Source: Microbacterium limosum
Lineage (GTDB): Bacteria; Actinomycetota; Actinomycetes; Actinomycetales; Microbacteriaceae
Length of the DNA stretch: 64,000 nt
Assembly (NCBI RefSeq): GCF_036324365.1
Contig: NZ_CP137080.1
Location: 124,001-188,000 of the forward strand
Direction: 5' to 3'
A model generated the notes under the pieces. That model was given only the letters and a program-made list of their open reading frames with translations. It was not told the DNA's origin and ran no database searches. Positions 44,574 through 53,202 of the stretch are shown in pieces. Position numbers and translations under genes: made by a program. Position 1 is the first letter of the stretch, and each line of letters opens with the position of its first letter.

Positions 44574-45235
44574 TGACCAAGTCCACGCGAGCGTCGATCC
44601 TGACCGTCTGCGCGGCCAACGTCTGCCGCTCGCCCATGGCGGAGTTCACCCTCGACGACGTCTTCTCCCGCGATCCGCGTTTCGAATCCGTCCGGGTCGG
44701 CAGCGCCGGCGTGCGCCCCGCGAAGGAGTCGGAGGTGTGCGATGCGGTCGCCGCGCGGCAGGAAGGCGAGCGATGGAGCGAGCGCGTCCGCGCGCATCGT
44801 CCCAGCGGCGTGACGCCCCACAAACTCGCGCAGGCGCGATTGATCCTCACCGCGTCCCGTTCGAGCCGTTCGACGATCGCGCGACTTGCTCCAGAGGTGC
44901 GCGAGCGCACGTTCACGATGAACGAGGCGCTCATCCTGGGGGCGGGATACCGGCGCGAGGGCGAGATCGCAGGGGTCGAAGCGGTGTCCGCATTCGCGGC
45001 GTACCTCGACACGCAGCGCGGCCTGCAACCGCTCGTGCATCCTCGACGGCGGTTCCCCTGGTCGCGCGTCGCCACCGATCCGCTGAACATCTTCGACGGG
45101 CACAACGCGGGGTCGAAGGCCCATGCTGCGACGGTGCGCGAGGTGGATGCCGCGATGCGGCGGCTCGCCGCGCTCATCATCGGTTTGCCCGCACCCGCGA
45201 GGGAGGAACGCAAGAGGGTCGCGGAACCCGCCTGA
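44573..45235 (+). CDS. Low-molecular-weight protein tyrosine phosphatase
   Basis: 220 residues, longer than the usual ~150. The N-terminal loop C13-AANVC-R19-SPMAE is the CX5R catalytic motif, close to the start. FDGHN near the C terminus follows a DP (VATDPLNIFD) that supplies the general acid. In polysaccharide loci this enzyme dephosphorylates the BY-kinase (54628 here). It is fused to the glycosyltransferase gene by TGATG; a GTG 3 bases earlier is also possible. The C-terminal ~60 residues beyond the fold are basic. Confidence 0.9.
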   Translation: MTKSTRASILTVCAANVCRSPMAEFTLDDVFSRDPRFESVRVGSAGVRPAKESEVCDAVAARQEGERWSERVRAHRPSGVTPHKLAQARLILTASRSSRSTIARLAPEVRERTFTMNEALILGAGYRREGEIAGVEAVSAFAAYLDTQRGLQPLVHPRRRFPWSRVATDPLNIFDGHNAGSKAHAATVREVDAAMRRLAALIIGLPAPAREERKRVAEPA

Positions 45236-45294
45236 GATCGCGCCCGCTCGGGCGCGTCGACAAAACGCGGTGGGTGCCCTACACTCGCCGCAGG

Positions 45295-45345
45295 GTGACC
45301 AACTGGGGGGTCGCCCAACTGGGGAAACTGGGGAATCACACGTGA
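45295..45345 (+). CDS. Putative 16-residue leader peptide
   Basis: GTG 45295 opens MTNWGVAQLGKLGNHT and its TGA overlaps the lipoprotein's GTG (GTGA). The frame begins 9 bases after TACACT (45280-45285) and runs through the three AACTGGGG repeats. It may couple translation of the lipoprotein or be a by-product of the repeats. Confidence 0.4.
   Translation: MTNWGVAQLGKLGNHT
45301..45337 (+). repeat. Triple AACTGGGG repeat in leader
   Basis: AACTGGGG occurs at 45301, 45317 and 45326. The last copy continues as CTGGGGAATC (45328-45337), a 10-mer also found at complement 40728-40737 in front of the TagD-like gene. Confidence 0.75.
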
Positions 45346-45956
45346 GGTCGTTCAACGACTCGCGTCGCGGGGGCGACGCGTTTTTCGACCGTGGTACCGC
45401 CGTTGCGGCCGCGGCACTGTTCTGCATCCTTCTGACGGGATGCTCGGGGGGAGCGCCGGCCGCTCTCGATTCGGTCGCGCCGGCGAGCATCTCTTCGCCC
45501 GTTCCGACGCCCACCGGCATGCCGACCGACGATCCCGAAGACGGTGGCGCCGCGGCGCCGCTGCCGACCGTCTCGGCGCCGCTCGACGAGCCGATCGAGC
45601 TCGACACCGGCGTCGTGCTCGCCGTCTCCGCCCTGCGGGTGATCACGGTCGAGGCCGCCACTCCCGGCGAGGTGTCGGGACCGGCGATCGCGGTCACGGT
45701 CACGGCGCGCAACGATTCCGACGCGGCGTCGTCCGTGGATTCCGCCGTCGTCTCGGTCACCACCGATGACGGCGGTCTGGGTATCCCGACCACCGCCGGG
45801 CCGGGCAGCCCGCTCAGCGGCGAGCTCGCTCCGGGCGCGAGCGCCGAGGGAACCTACGTCTTCATGCTCGATCCCGCGGACGACCGCGGCGTCACCGTCA
45901 TCGTCAGTCACGCCGCCGGCGAGCCCGTCGCGCTGTTCACAGGACGCACGTCCTGA
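45342..45956 (+). CDS. Secreted lipoprotein of the polysaccharide locus
   Basis: 204 residues. A lipoprotein signal (AVAAAALFCILLTGCSGG) places the lipidated Cys at residue 34. A linker rich in Ser/Pro/Thr follows. The C-terminal domain is beta-rich (VSGPAIAVTVTARNDSDAAS and GTYVFMLDPADDRGVTVIVS), similar in layout to DUF4352-like extracellular Ig-like domains. The function is unknown. The gene is directly followed by the giant surface protein gene (14 bases), so they are co-expressed. It starts at GTG 45342 after the TGGGGAA-rich leader. Confidence 0.8.
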   Translation: MRSFNDSRRGGDAFFDRGTAVAAAALFCILLTGCSGGAPAALDSVAPASISSPVPTPTGMPTDDPEDGGAAAPLPTVSAPLDEPIELDTGVVLAVSALRVITVEAATPGEVSGPAIAVTVTARNDSDAASSVDSAVVSVTTDDGGLGIPTTAGPGSPLSGELAPGASAEGTYVFMLDPADDRGVTVIVSHAAGEPVALFTGRTS

Positions 45957-45970
45957 TCATGGGAGATCGC

Positions 45971-48900
45971 ATGAACGCGTCCACGCGCCACCTTCGTCGG
46001 CTGGCCGCCATGGTCACCAGCGCCGCCGTGATCGTCGCCGGCACCGTGCTCTTCGCCGGCACCGCGGCATCCGCCGCGGACCTGCCCTCGCCCGCGCCGT
46101 TCCTGCAGCGCGACGACTCGATCGTCACCGCCGATCCGCTCCCGACGGTGCAGATCGATTCCGGCTACGTCTGGGCCCAGACGACGATCGGGAACACGGT
46201 GTACGCGGCGGGAAGCTTCTCGAACGCGCGCGCACCGCTCGCCGCGCCCGGGACGAACCTGACGCCGCGAACGAACATCCTGGCGTACGACATCACGACG
46301 GGCGCGCTGCTCTCGTTCGCTCCCTCCGTCAACGGTGTCATCCGCTCGATCGCCGCGTCTCCGGACGGCACGCGCATCTACATCGGCGGCTCGTTCAACT
46401 CCGTCAACGGTCAGACGCGGTGGAACGTCGCCGCGCTCGACGCCGTGACGGGCCAGCTCGTCGGGGGCTTCGCCCCGTCCGTGGGGGGCGCGGGCGTCTA
46501 CGGGATCGCGGTCACGGCCGGAACCGTCTACGTCGCGGGAAGCTTCACGCAGGCGAACAATGTCGCGCGTCAGAACCTCGCCGCGTTCAACGCTGCGACG
46601 GGCGCTCTCCAGACATGGGCTCCCACGTCGGATCTGCAGGTGGACGCCCTCGTGGTCGAACCGGGGACCGGCCGGCTCATCGCGGGCGGTCGCTTCTATC
46701 AAGTGAATGGCGCGGTTCAGCGCGGTCTCGCCGCGCTCGACCCGGCGACGGGAGCGACCTTCACCGGTTGGCAGGCTCCCGCCTCGATCCGCAACGGCTG
46801 GAACGATGGCGAGTTCGCCGGTCGTGCCGGAATCTTCGCCCTCTCCACCGACGCGACCGGGGTCTACGGGACGGGCTGGGTCTTCGCGAATGCCTCGGTC
46901 GGCAACCTCGAGGGGACCTTCGCCGCCGACGCGGGAACCGGCGCGCTCCGCTGGGTGGCCGACTGCCATGGCGACCACTACGGCGTCTACTCCAACGGCA
47001 GCGCCGTGTACACCACGAGCCACACCCACCAGTGCGACACGGTCGGCATCTGGCCGGAGATGCCGACGCGTCAGTACCGCTACGTCGAGGCGTACACGAC
47101 CGACGCACGCGGCACGCTCACCCGCTCCCCTTCGACGGGGTCGCTCTATCAGAGCTGGGAGGGCACCCCCTCGCCGGCCGTCTACAGCTGGTTCCCCGAC
47201 TTCACGGTGGGCACGGCGTCGGGCCTCGGCCAGGCCGGTCTGTCGATCACGGGAGCCGGGCAGTACATCTCGGTCGCCGGCGAGTTCACGACGGTCAACA
47301 ACCAGCGGTACCAGGGGATCGTGCGCTTCGCGACCAACCCGAGCACGGGGAAGAACCAGGGTCCGCGACTCTCCGGAAGCACCTGGCAGCCCACCGCAAG
47401 ATCGCTGACGCCCGGTCGTGTGCGTGTGTCGGTCGCCATGAACTGGGATCGAGACGACCGCGACCTCACCTACGAGCTGCTGCGCGAGGGCGCGGCCACT
47501 CCGGTGGTCACACGGGAACTTGTGTCGCGGTGGTGGGATCCCGCGAGCATCATCCTCGAGGAGAAGGGCCTCGACCCGGGTTCGACGCAGACCTACCGCG
47601 TGAGGGCGACGGACGGTGACGGCAACACCGTCACCAGCGCGCCCGTGAGCGTCGAGGTCGCCGACGGCGAGGTCTCGCTCTACGCCGACACCGTGCTCGA
47701 CGACGGGGCATCCCTCTACTATCCCCTCGGCGACATCACCCAGGACTGGGCTGGCTCGAACCCGCTGGTCGCGGGAAGCGGCGTCGCGTCGGTGGAGCCG
47801 GGGGCCGTTCAGGGCAGCACCGGTCAGAGCGCATCCGACTTCAACGGAACCTCCAACGGTCGTGTGACAGCGGGCGATCGCGTCGCGCCCGGTGCGGAGT
47901 TCTCGGTGGAGATCTGGTTCAAGACCTCGACGACGCGGGGCGGCAAGCTGATCGGCTACGGCAATTCCCGCACGGGAACATCGGGAAGCCATGATCGGCA
48001 CATCTACATGCAGAACAACGGCCGGCTGACGTTCGGCGTCTATCCGGGTTCGGTGCGCACGGTGTCCACGACCAGCTCCTACAACGACAACCAGTGGCAT
48101 CACGTGGTCGCGACCCAGGGCGCAGGGGGCATCTCGCTCTATGTGGACGGCGAGCTCGTGGGCACAGACCCGTCGGCCACGACAGCCCAGAACTACTCCG
48201 GGTACTGGCGGATCGGCGGAGACAACCTCAGCGGGTGGCCGAACCGGCCGACGTCGAACTGGTTCGACGGAGCGCTCGATGAGGCCGCCGTCTATCCGAG
48301 TGCGCTCTCGGCGTCGCAGGTCCTCGCGCATCACGCGGCCGGTCTCGGTCTCGAAGCCCCGACCGCGGCGTTCACGTCCTCGTCGGCCGACCTCCTCGCA
48401 TCCTTCGACGGGTCGGCGTCGACCAGCCCGGACGGCCGAGCCATCGAGTCCTACGAGTGGGACTTCGGCGACGGCGCGACCGGCACGGGCGTGACGGTGA
48501 CCCACGAATACGCCGGCGCCGGTACCTACGACGTCACCCTGACGGTGACCGACGAGGCCGGGCTGAGCCGCTCCGTCACGCAACCCGTGAACGTCGCGGC
48601 GCCGAATCAGCTGCCGAGCGCTGCCTTCGATGCCGTCGTGAACAGCCTGACGGCGACCGTGAACGGGTCGGGGTCGTCCGACCCGGACGGAACGATCGCG
48701 GAGTACAGCTGGAACTGGGGTGACGGAACACCGGACGGTTCGGGATCGACCGCATCGCACGTGTACGCCGCCGATGGCGACTACACGGTCACGCTGACGG
48801 TCACGGACGACCGAGGGGGACAGGCGGCGTCGGCACGCACCGTCTCGGTCAGCCACGTGGCGCCGGTCGCCTCGTTCACCGCGGCCACCGCGGGCCTGGG

Positions 48901-51850
48901 GGTGTCCGTCGACGCGACCGCGTCCTCGGCATCCGACGGCGCGTCCCTCGAGTACGCGTGGGAGTGGGGCGACCAGAGCGCAGCTTCCAGCGGTGTGGGA
49001 GCCTCTCACACCTACGCGACGGCGGGGACGTACACGGTGTCGCTGACGGTCACCGACTCCTTCGGGGCGGTGAACACGAGCTCCCAGGAGGTCTCGGTCT
49101 CGGCCGTGACGTTCGCTGCGGCGGATGATTTCGAGCGGTCGGTGGGTTCGGGGTGGGGTTCCGCTGATGCTGGTGGGGCGTGGTCTGCGATGTATGGGGC
49201 TGCGTCTGTGGGGTCGGTGTCCGGGGGTAAGGGTGTGGTGACTCTTCCTGCGGGGAACACTCGGAATTTCGCGTTGCAGGGTGTGTCGGTGCGGGATTCG
49301 TCGACGTCGGTGCAGTTCTCGGTGGGGGATGCGCCGTCGACGGGGAACTCGTATGTGGGGGTTGCGGCGCGGCAGACGTCGTCGGTGGATTACACGACGA
49401 GGGTGTGGATGCGCAGTGATGGTTCGGTGTGGCTTGTGGTGCAGCGTTCGGGGACGGTGCTTGCGGCGCCGGCGTTGAACGGGGTGTCGTGGGCTGCGGG
49501 TGATGTGTTCACGATGAAGACGGAGGTGTCGGGTGTGAGCCCGACGACGATCCGGTCGAAGGTGTGGAAGGAGGGGACGGCGGAGCCGGCCAACTGGCAG
49601 GCGTCGGTCACCGATTCCACGCCGGGGCTGCAGCAGGCGGGTTTCGTGAGTACTCACTTCGCTCGTGCGGGGTCGGCGTCGGCGCCGGCGACGGTGTCGT
49701 TCGACGGGTTCCGGGTGACGGATCTGCAGGCTCCGGTGACTCCTCCGGCGAATGTTGCTCCGGTGGCGTCGTTCTCGTCGGCGGTGTCTGATCTGGTGGT
49801 GCAGGTGGACGGGTCGGGGTCTTCGGATGCTGATGGTTCCGTGGTGTCGTATGCGTGGGGATGGGGTGATGGTTCCGCGGCGGGGTCGGGGGCCACGGCG
49901 TCTCACACGTATGCGGCGGCGGGGACGTACACGGTGTCGTTGACGGTGACCGATGATGACGGTGCCACGCACACCACGACGGGTCAGGTGACGGTGACGG
50001 CACCGGATGACGAAGAGCCCCCGGCGGGCGAGTTCGCTGCGGCGGATGATTTCGAGCGGTCGGTGGGTTCGGGGTGGGGTTCCGCTGATGCTGGTGGGGC
50101 GTGGTCTGCGATGTATGGGGCTGCGTCTGTGGGGTCGGTGTCCGGGGGTAAGGGTGTGGTGACTCTTCCTGCGGGGAACACTCGGAATTTCGCGTTGCAG
50201 GGTGTGTCGGTGCGGGATTCGTCGACGTCGGTGCAGTTCTCGGTGGGGGATGCGCCGTCGACGGGGAACTCGTATGTGGGGGTTGCGGCGCGGCAGACGT
50301 CGTCGGTGGATTACACGACGAGGGTGTGGATGCGCAGTGATGGTTCGGTGTGGCTTGTGGTGCAGCGTTCGGGGACGGTGCTTGCGGCGCCGGCGTTGAA
50401 CGGGGTGTCGTGGGCTGCGGGTGATGTGTTCACGATGAAGACGGAGGTGTCGGGTGTGAGCCCGACGACGATCCGGTCGAAGGTGTGGAAGGAGGGGACG
50501 GCGGAGCCGGCCAACTGGCAGGCGTCGGTCACCGATTCCACGCCGGGGCTGCAGCAGGCGGGTTTCGTGAGTACTCACTTCGCTCGTGCGGGGTCGGCGT
50601 CGGCGCCGGCGACGGTGTCGTTCGACGGGTTCCGGGTGACGGATCTGCAGGCTCCGGTGACTCCTCCGGCGAATGTTGCTCCGGTGGCGTCGTTCTCGTC
50701 GGCGGTGTCTGATCTGGTGGTGCAGGTGGACGGGTCGGGGTCTTCGGATGCTGATGGTTCCGTGGTGTCGTATGCGTGGGGATGGGGTGATGGTTCCGCG
50801 GCGGGGTCGGGGGCCACGGCGTCTCACACGTATGCGGCGGCGGGGACGTACACGGTGTCGTTGACGGTGACCGATGATGACGGTGCCACGCACACCACGA
50901 CGGGTCAGGTGACCGTGACGGCACCGGATGACGAAGAGCCCCCGGCGAATGTTGCTCCGGTGGCGTCGTTCTCGTCGGCGGTGTCTGATCTGGTGGTGCA
51001 GGTGGACGGGTCGGGGTCTTCGGATGCCGATGGTTCCGTGGTGTCGTATGCGTGGGGATGGGGTGATGGTTCCGCGGCGGGGTCGGGGGCCACGGCGTCT
51101 CACACGTATGCGGCGGCGGGGACGTACACGGTGTCGTTGACGGTGACCGATGATGACGGTGCCACGCACACCACGACCGGTCAGGTGACCGTGACGGCAC
51201 CGGATGACGAAGAGCCCCCGGCGGGCGAGTTCGCTGCGGCGGATGATTTCGAGCGGTCGGTGGGTTCGGGGTGGGGTTCTGCCGACACGGGCGGGGCGTG
51301 GAGCGTGCTCTACGGCCCGGCGGCGAGCGCGACCGTCACGGCTGGGAAGGGGACCGTGACCCTGTCGACGTCCGAGACCCGTAACTTCCTGCTCAACGCG
51401 ACGCCGGTTCGCGACGCCGACGTGCGGGTGGACGTCGCCCTCGACGCGGCGCCGTCGACGGGCAACTCCTACGTGGGTGTCGTCGCGCGCCAGGGAGCAA
51501 GCGAGAACTACCAGGTCAGGGTGTGGCTGCGAACGGACGGCAGCGTCTGGCTGGTCGCGCAGCGCGGCGGAACGGTGCTGGGGGTGTACCCCGTGCCCGG
51601 GCTGACGCGTGCGGCGGGCGACACCTTCACGCTCCGTGCCAGCGTCACCGGCGCAGACCCCACGACGATCGCCGCCAAGATCTGGCGGGCCGGCCAGCCG
51701 GAGCCCGCCGACTGGCAGATCTCGGTCACCGACGCGACGGCGGGGCTGCAGGCCGCGGCACCCGTCGGGCTCCACGCGAACCGCGCCGGGGCCACGACGA
51801 CACCGGGGGTCTTCACGTTCGACGCGTTCCGGCTGACCGACGTGCAGTGA
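45971..51850 (+). CDS. Giant secreted surface protein: beta-propeller, LamG-like, PKD repeats
   Basis: 1959 residues. Signal peptide about 1-36 (ending AASA). A DUF5122-like beta-propeller (IYIGGSFNSVNGQTRWNVAA, VYVAGSFTQANNVARQNLAA), an Fn3-like segment (near 47400-47680) and a LamG/concanavalin-like domain (47700-48340) follow. Then PKD1-3 (48358-49105), module A1 (DDFERSVGSGWGSAD..., 49112-49735), PKD4, module A2, PKD5, PKD6 (to 51223) and a diverged module A3. There is no LPXTG or membrane anchor. It probably binds or structures polysaccharide outside the cell. ATG 45971 has GGGAGA ahead; ATG 45959 is possible. Modules A1 to PKD6 use T-ending and GTG codons unlike the flanks. Confidence 0.88.
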   Translation: MNASTRHLRRLAAMVTSAAVIVAGTVLFAGTAASAADLPSPAPFLQRDDSIVTADPLPTVQIDSGYVWAQTTIGNTVYAAGSFSNARAPLAAPGTNLTPRTNILAYDITTGALLSFAPSVNGVIRSIAASPDGTRIYIGGSFNSVNGQTRWNVAALDAVTGQLVGGFAPSVGGAGVYGIAVTAGTVYVAGSFTQANNVARQNLAAFNAATGALQTWAPTSDLQVDALVVEPGTGRLIAGGRFYQVNGAVQRGLAALDPATGATFTGWQAPASIRNGWNDGEFAGRAGIFALSTDATGVYGTGWVFANASVGNLEGTFAADAGTGALRWVADCHGDHYGVYSNGSAVYTTSHTHQCDTVGIWPEMPTRQYRYVEAYTTDARGTLTRSPSTGSLYQSWEGTPSPAVYSWFPDFTVGTASGLGQAGLSITGAGQYISVAGEFTTVNNQRYQGIVRFATNPSTGKNQGPRLSGSTWQPTARSLTPGRVRVSVAMNWDRDDRDLTYELLREGAATPVVTRELVSRWWDPASIILEEKGLDPGSTQTYRVRATDGDGNTVTSAPVSVEVADGEVSLYADTVLDDGASLYYPLGDITQDWAGSNPLVAGSGVASVEPGAVQGSTGQSASDFNGTSNGRVTAGDRVAPGAEFSVEIWFKTSTTRGGKLIGYGNSRTGTSGSHDRHIYMQNNGRLTFGVYPGSVRTVSTTSSYNDNQWHHVVATQGAGGISLYVDGELVGTDPSATTAQNYSGYWRIGGDNLSGWPNRPTSNWFDGALDEAAVYPSALSASQVLAHHAAGLGLEAPTAAFTSSSADLLASFDGSASTSPDGRAIESYEWDFGDGATGTGVTVTHEYAGAGTYDVTLTVTDEAGLSRSVTQPVNVAAPNQLPSAAFDAVVNSLTATVNGSGSSDPDGTIAEYSWNWGDGTPDGSGSTASHVYAADGDYTVTLTVTDDRGGQAASARTVSVSHVAPVASFTAATAGLGVSVDATASSASDGASLEYAWEWGDQSAASSGVGASHTYATAGTYTVSLTVTDSFGAVNTSSQEVSVSAVTFAAADDFERSVGSGWGSADAGGAWSAMYGAASVGSVSGGKGVVTLPAGNTRNFALQGVSVRDSSTSVQFSVGDAPSTGNSYVGVAARQTSSVDYTTRVWMRSDGSVWLVVQRSGTVLAAPALNGVSWAAGDVFTMKTEVSGVSPTTIRSKVWKEGTAEPANWQASVTDSTPGLQQAGFVSTHFARAGSASAPATVSFDGFRVTDLQAPVTPPANVAPVASFSSAVSDLVVQVDGSGSSDADGSVVSYAWGWGDGSAAGSGATASHTYAAAGTYTVSLTVTDDDGATHTTTGQVTVTAPDDEEPPAGEFAAADDFERSVGSGWGSADAGGAWSAMYGAASVGSVSGGKGVVTLPAGNTRNFALQGVSVRDSSTSVQFSVGDAPSTGNSYVGVAARQTSSVDYTTRVWMRSDGSVWLVVQRSGTVLAAPALNGVSWAAGDVFTMKTEVSGVSPTTIRSKVWKEGTAEPANWQASVTDSTPGLQQAGFVSTHFARAGSASAPATVSFDGFRVTDLQAPVTPPANVAPVASFSSAVSDLVVQVDGSGSSDADGSVVSYAWGWGDGSAAGSGATASHTYAAAGTYTVSLTVTDDDGATHTTTGQVTVTAPDDEEPPANVAPVASFSSAVSDLVVQVDGSGSSDADGSVVSYAWGWGDGSAAGSGATASHTYAAAGTYTVSLTVTDDDGATHTTTGQVTVTAPDDEEPPAGEFAAADDFERSVGSGWGSADTGGAWSVLYGPAASATVTAGKGTVTLSTSETRNFLLNATPVRDADVRVDVALDAAPSTGNSYVGVVARQGASENYQVRVWLRTDGSVWLVAQRGGTVLGVYPVPGLTRAAGDTFTLRASVTGADPTTIAAKIWRAGQPEPADWQISVTDATAGLQAAAPVGLHANRAGATTTPGVFTFDAFRLTDVQ
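49112..51277 (+). repeat. Near-identical 921-bp and 276-bp repeats within the surface protein gene
   Basis: A 921-base unit (module A plus PKD) occurs at 49112-50032 and 50033-50953 with only a few base differences. A third PKD copy (276-base period, starting 50948) and the first ~48 bases of a third module A (51230-51277) continue the repeat. Codon usage inside (GGT, GCT, GAT, TCT, GTG) contrasts with the GC-rich codons before and after. Confidence 0.92.
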
Positions 51851-51855
51851 CGACG

Positions 51856-51887
51856 GCCGGGGGAGGGGCTCTGGCCCCTCCCCCGGC
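51856..51887 (+). terminator. 14-bp hairpin after the surface protein
   Basis: GCCGGGGGAGGGGC and GCCCCTCCCCCGGC pair perfectly around TCTG. It starts 6 bases past the stop, and its end touches the -10 box TAGGCT of the next gene. Confidence 0.75.
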
Positions 51888-51924
51888 TAGGCTCGCTGCA
51901 GCACCGAACGGGGGGGACGGGGGC

Positions 51925-53202
51925 ATGGGCGTGTCCATCGACATGATCATGATGCTGCTGCTCGCGCTCTGCAGTGCCGTCGTCGCCGCTCTTCTGTTCC
52001 GGGCCAGCCCCAAGCTGGCGTTCGTCGTCTGGACGGTGGTGCTGTTCTTCGTCCCGGTGTGGATCGGAGCGACGGCGGGATTCTTCTGGGCGGCCATCAC
52101 CGCGGTCACTCTCCTCGTGCTCGCGGCGAACCTGCGCTCGATCAGGCTGTCGATCGTCGATGCCTTCATGGCGGCCTTCGCCCTTCTCGTCGTCGGCCAG
52201 TTCGCGCTGCGGATGGTGACGCTCTCGGATGCGGTCATCGGCATCCTCGAGTGGACGCTCCCCTATATATGGGGGCGCGTCGTGCTCGCCCGGGTGAGCG
52301 GCTCGTTCGTGACGCGCGTGCTCGCCGCGGTCGCGACGGGCGCTGCCGTCCTGGCACTTGTGGAGTTCGCGACGGGCCAGAACGTCTTCCTCCTGCTTCC
52401 CGCGATGGGCTCGTCCTTCGAGGTGTGGGGGGAGCTGCAGCCGCGCGGAGGATTCATCCGCGTCGAGGGCGCATTCGGTCATTCGATCGCGCTGGGCGCG
52501 TCCCTGGCGATGTCCGCCGCGTTCATCCTGGCGGCCCGCTGGAGCACCGTGGTCAAGGTGCTCGCCCTCGCCGCGGTCACCGCCGCCGTCGTCGTCACGT
52601 TCAGCCGGATCGGGCTGGTCTCGCTCGTCCTGACCGTGGCGCTCTCCGTGCTGACCCTCCCGCAGGTGAGCAGGCGCACGCGGGTGGTGGTCGCCCTTGT
52701 GGGGGCGATGACCGCGGCGGTGGTCGTGCCCTTCGTCTCGGACGTCTTCATCGAGGCGGGGCAGGAGGCATCCGGGAGCGCGGACTACCGCACCGACCTG
52801 TTCACGCTCCTCACCCAGGTTCAGCTCTTCGGGTCGGCGGGCGATTGGGAGAACCTCACGGTGGGGGGAAGCTACCTCGGCCAGTTCGCCAGCTCGATCG
52901 ACAATGCGTTCCTGGTGATGGCGCTGCGTCTCGGATTCGTGCCGACGGCCCTCCTGCTCGCGGCTCTGGTCGTCGTCGCCGCGCGATGCCTCGTCCCGCG
53001 GCGGGCGAACCCGGCCGGCGTGGCGGTGGCGGCACAGCTGCCCGCCCTGTTCGCGGTGGCGTTGATCACCCAGTACGGGATGTACCTGTGGTTCCTCGTC
53101 GGTCTGGCCGTCGCCTGGTGGGAGGTGGAGCGTCCGCAGCTGCCCGCGGCCCTGGCCACCGATCGGGGCGAAGGGCGTCAGCTGCCGGCGTTGTCCCCGT
53201 AG
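51925..53202 (+). CDS. O-antigen ligase/polymerase-like membrane protein
   Basis: 425 residues, about 11 helices. It has the long extracytoplasmic loop and the pattern SADYRTDLFTLLTQVQLFGS, then SIDNAFLVMALRLGFVPTAL, as in WaaL/Wzy_C-family proteins. It likely polymerises or ligates repeat units at the outer face. The start MGVSIDMI follows GGGGGGACGGGGGC; a TAGGCT -10 (51887-51892) lies 32 bases ahead. The last 25 bases overlap the convergent flippase gene. Confidence 0.88.
   Translation: MGVSIDMIMMLLLALCSAVVAALLFRASPKLAFVVWTVVLFFVPVWIGATAGFFWAAITAVTLLVLAANLRSIRLSIVDAFMAAFALLVVGQFALRMVTLSDAVIGILEWTLPYIWGRVVLARVSGSFVTRVLAAVATGAAVLALVEFATGQNVFLLLPAMGSSFEVWGELQPRGGFIRVEGAFGHSIALGASLAMSAAFILAARWSTVVKVLALAAVTAAVVVTFSRIGLVSLVLTVALSVLTLPQVSRRTRVVVALVGAMTAAVVVPFVSDVFIEAGQEASGSADYRTDLFTLLTQVQLFGSAGDWENLTVGGSYLGQFASSIDNAFLVMALRLGFVPTALLLAALVVVAARCLVPRRANPAGVAVAAQLPALFAVALITQYGMYLWFLVGLAVAWWEVERPQLPAALATDRGEGRQLPALSP

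Noticed and set aside
45908..51775. 1955-codon open frame on the minus strand, antisense to the giant surface protein
   Set aside because: It mirrors the sense gene's codon structure, its product is Arg/His repeats without any domain, and it lacks a promoter or ribosome site. The sense frame has a signal peptide and clear domains.
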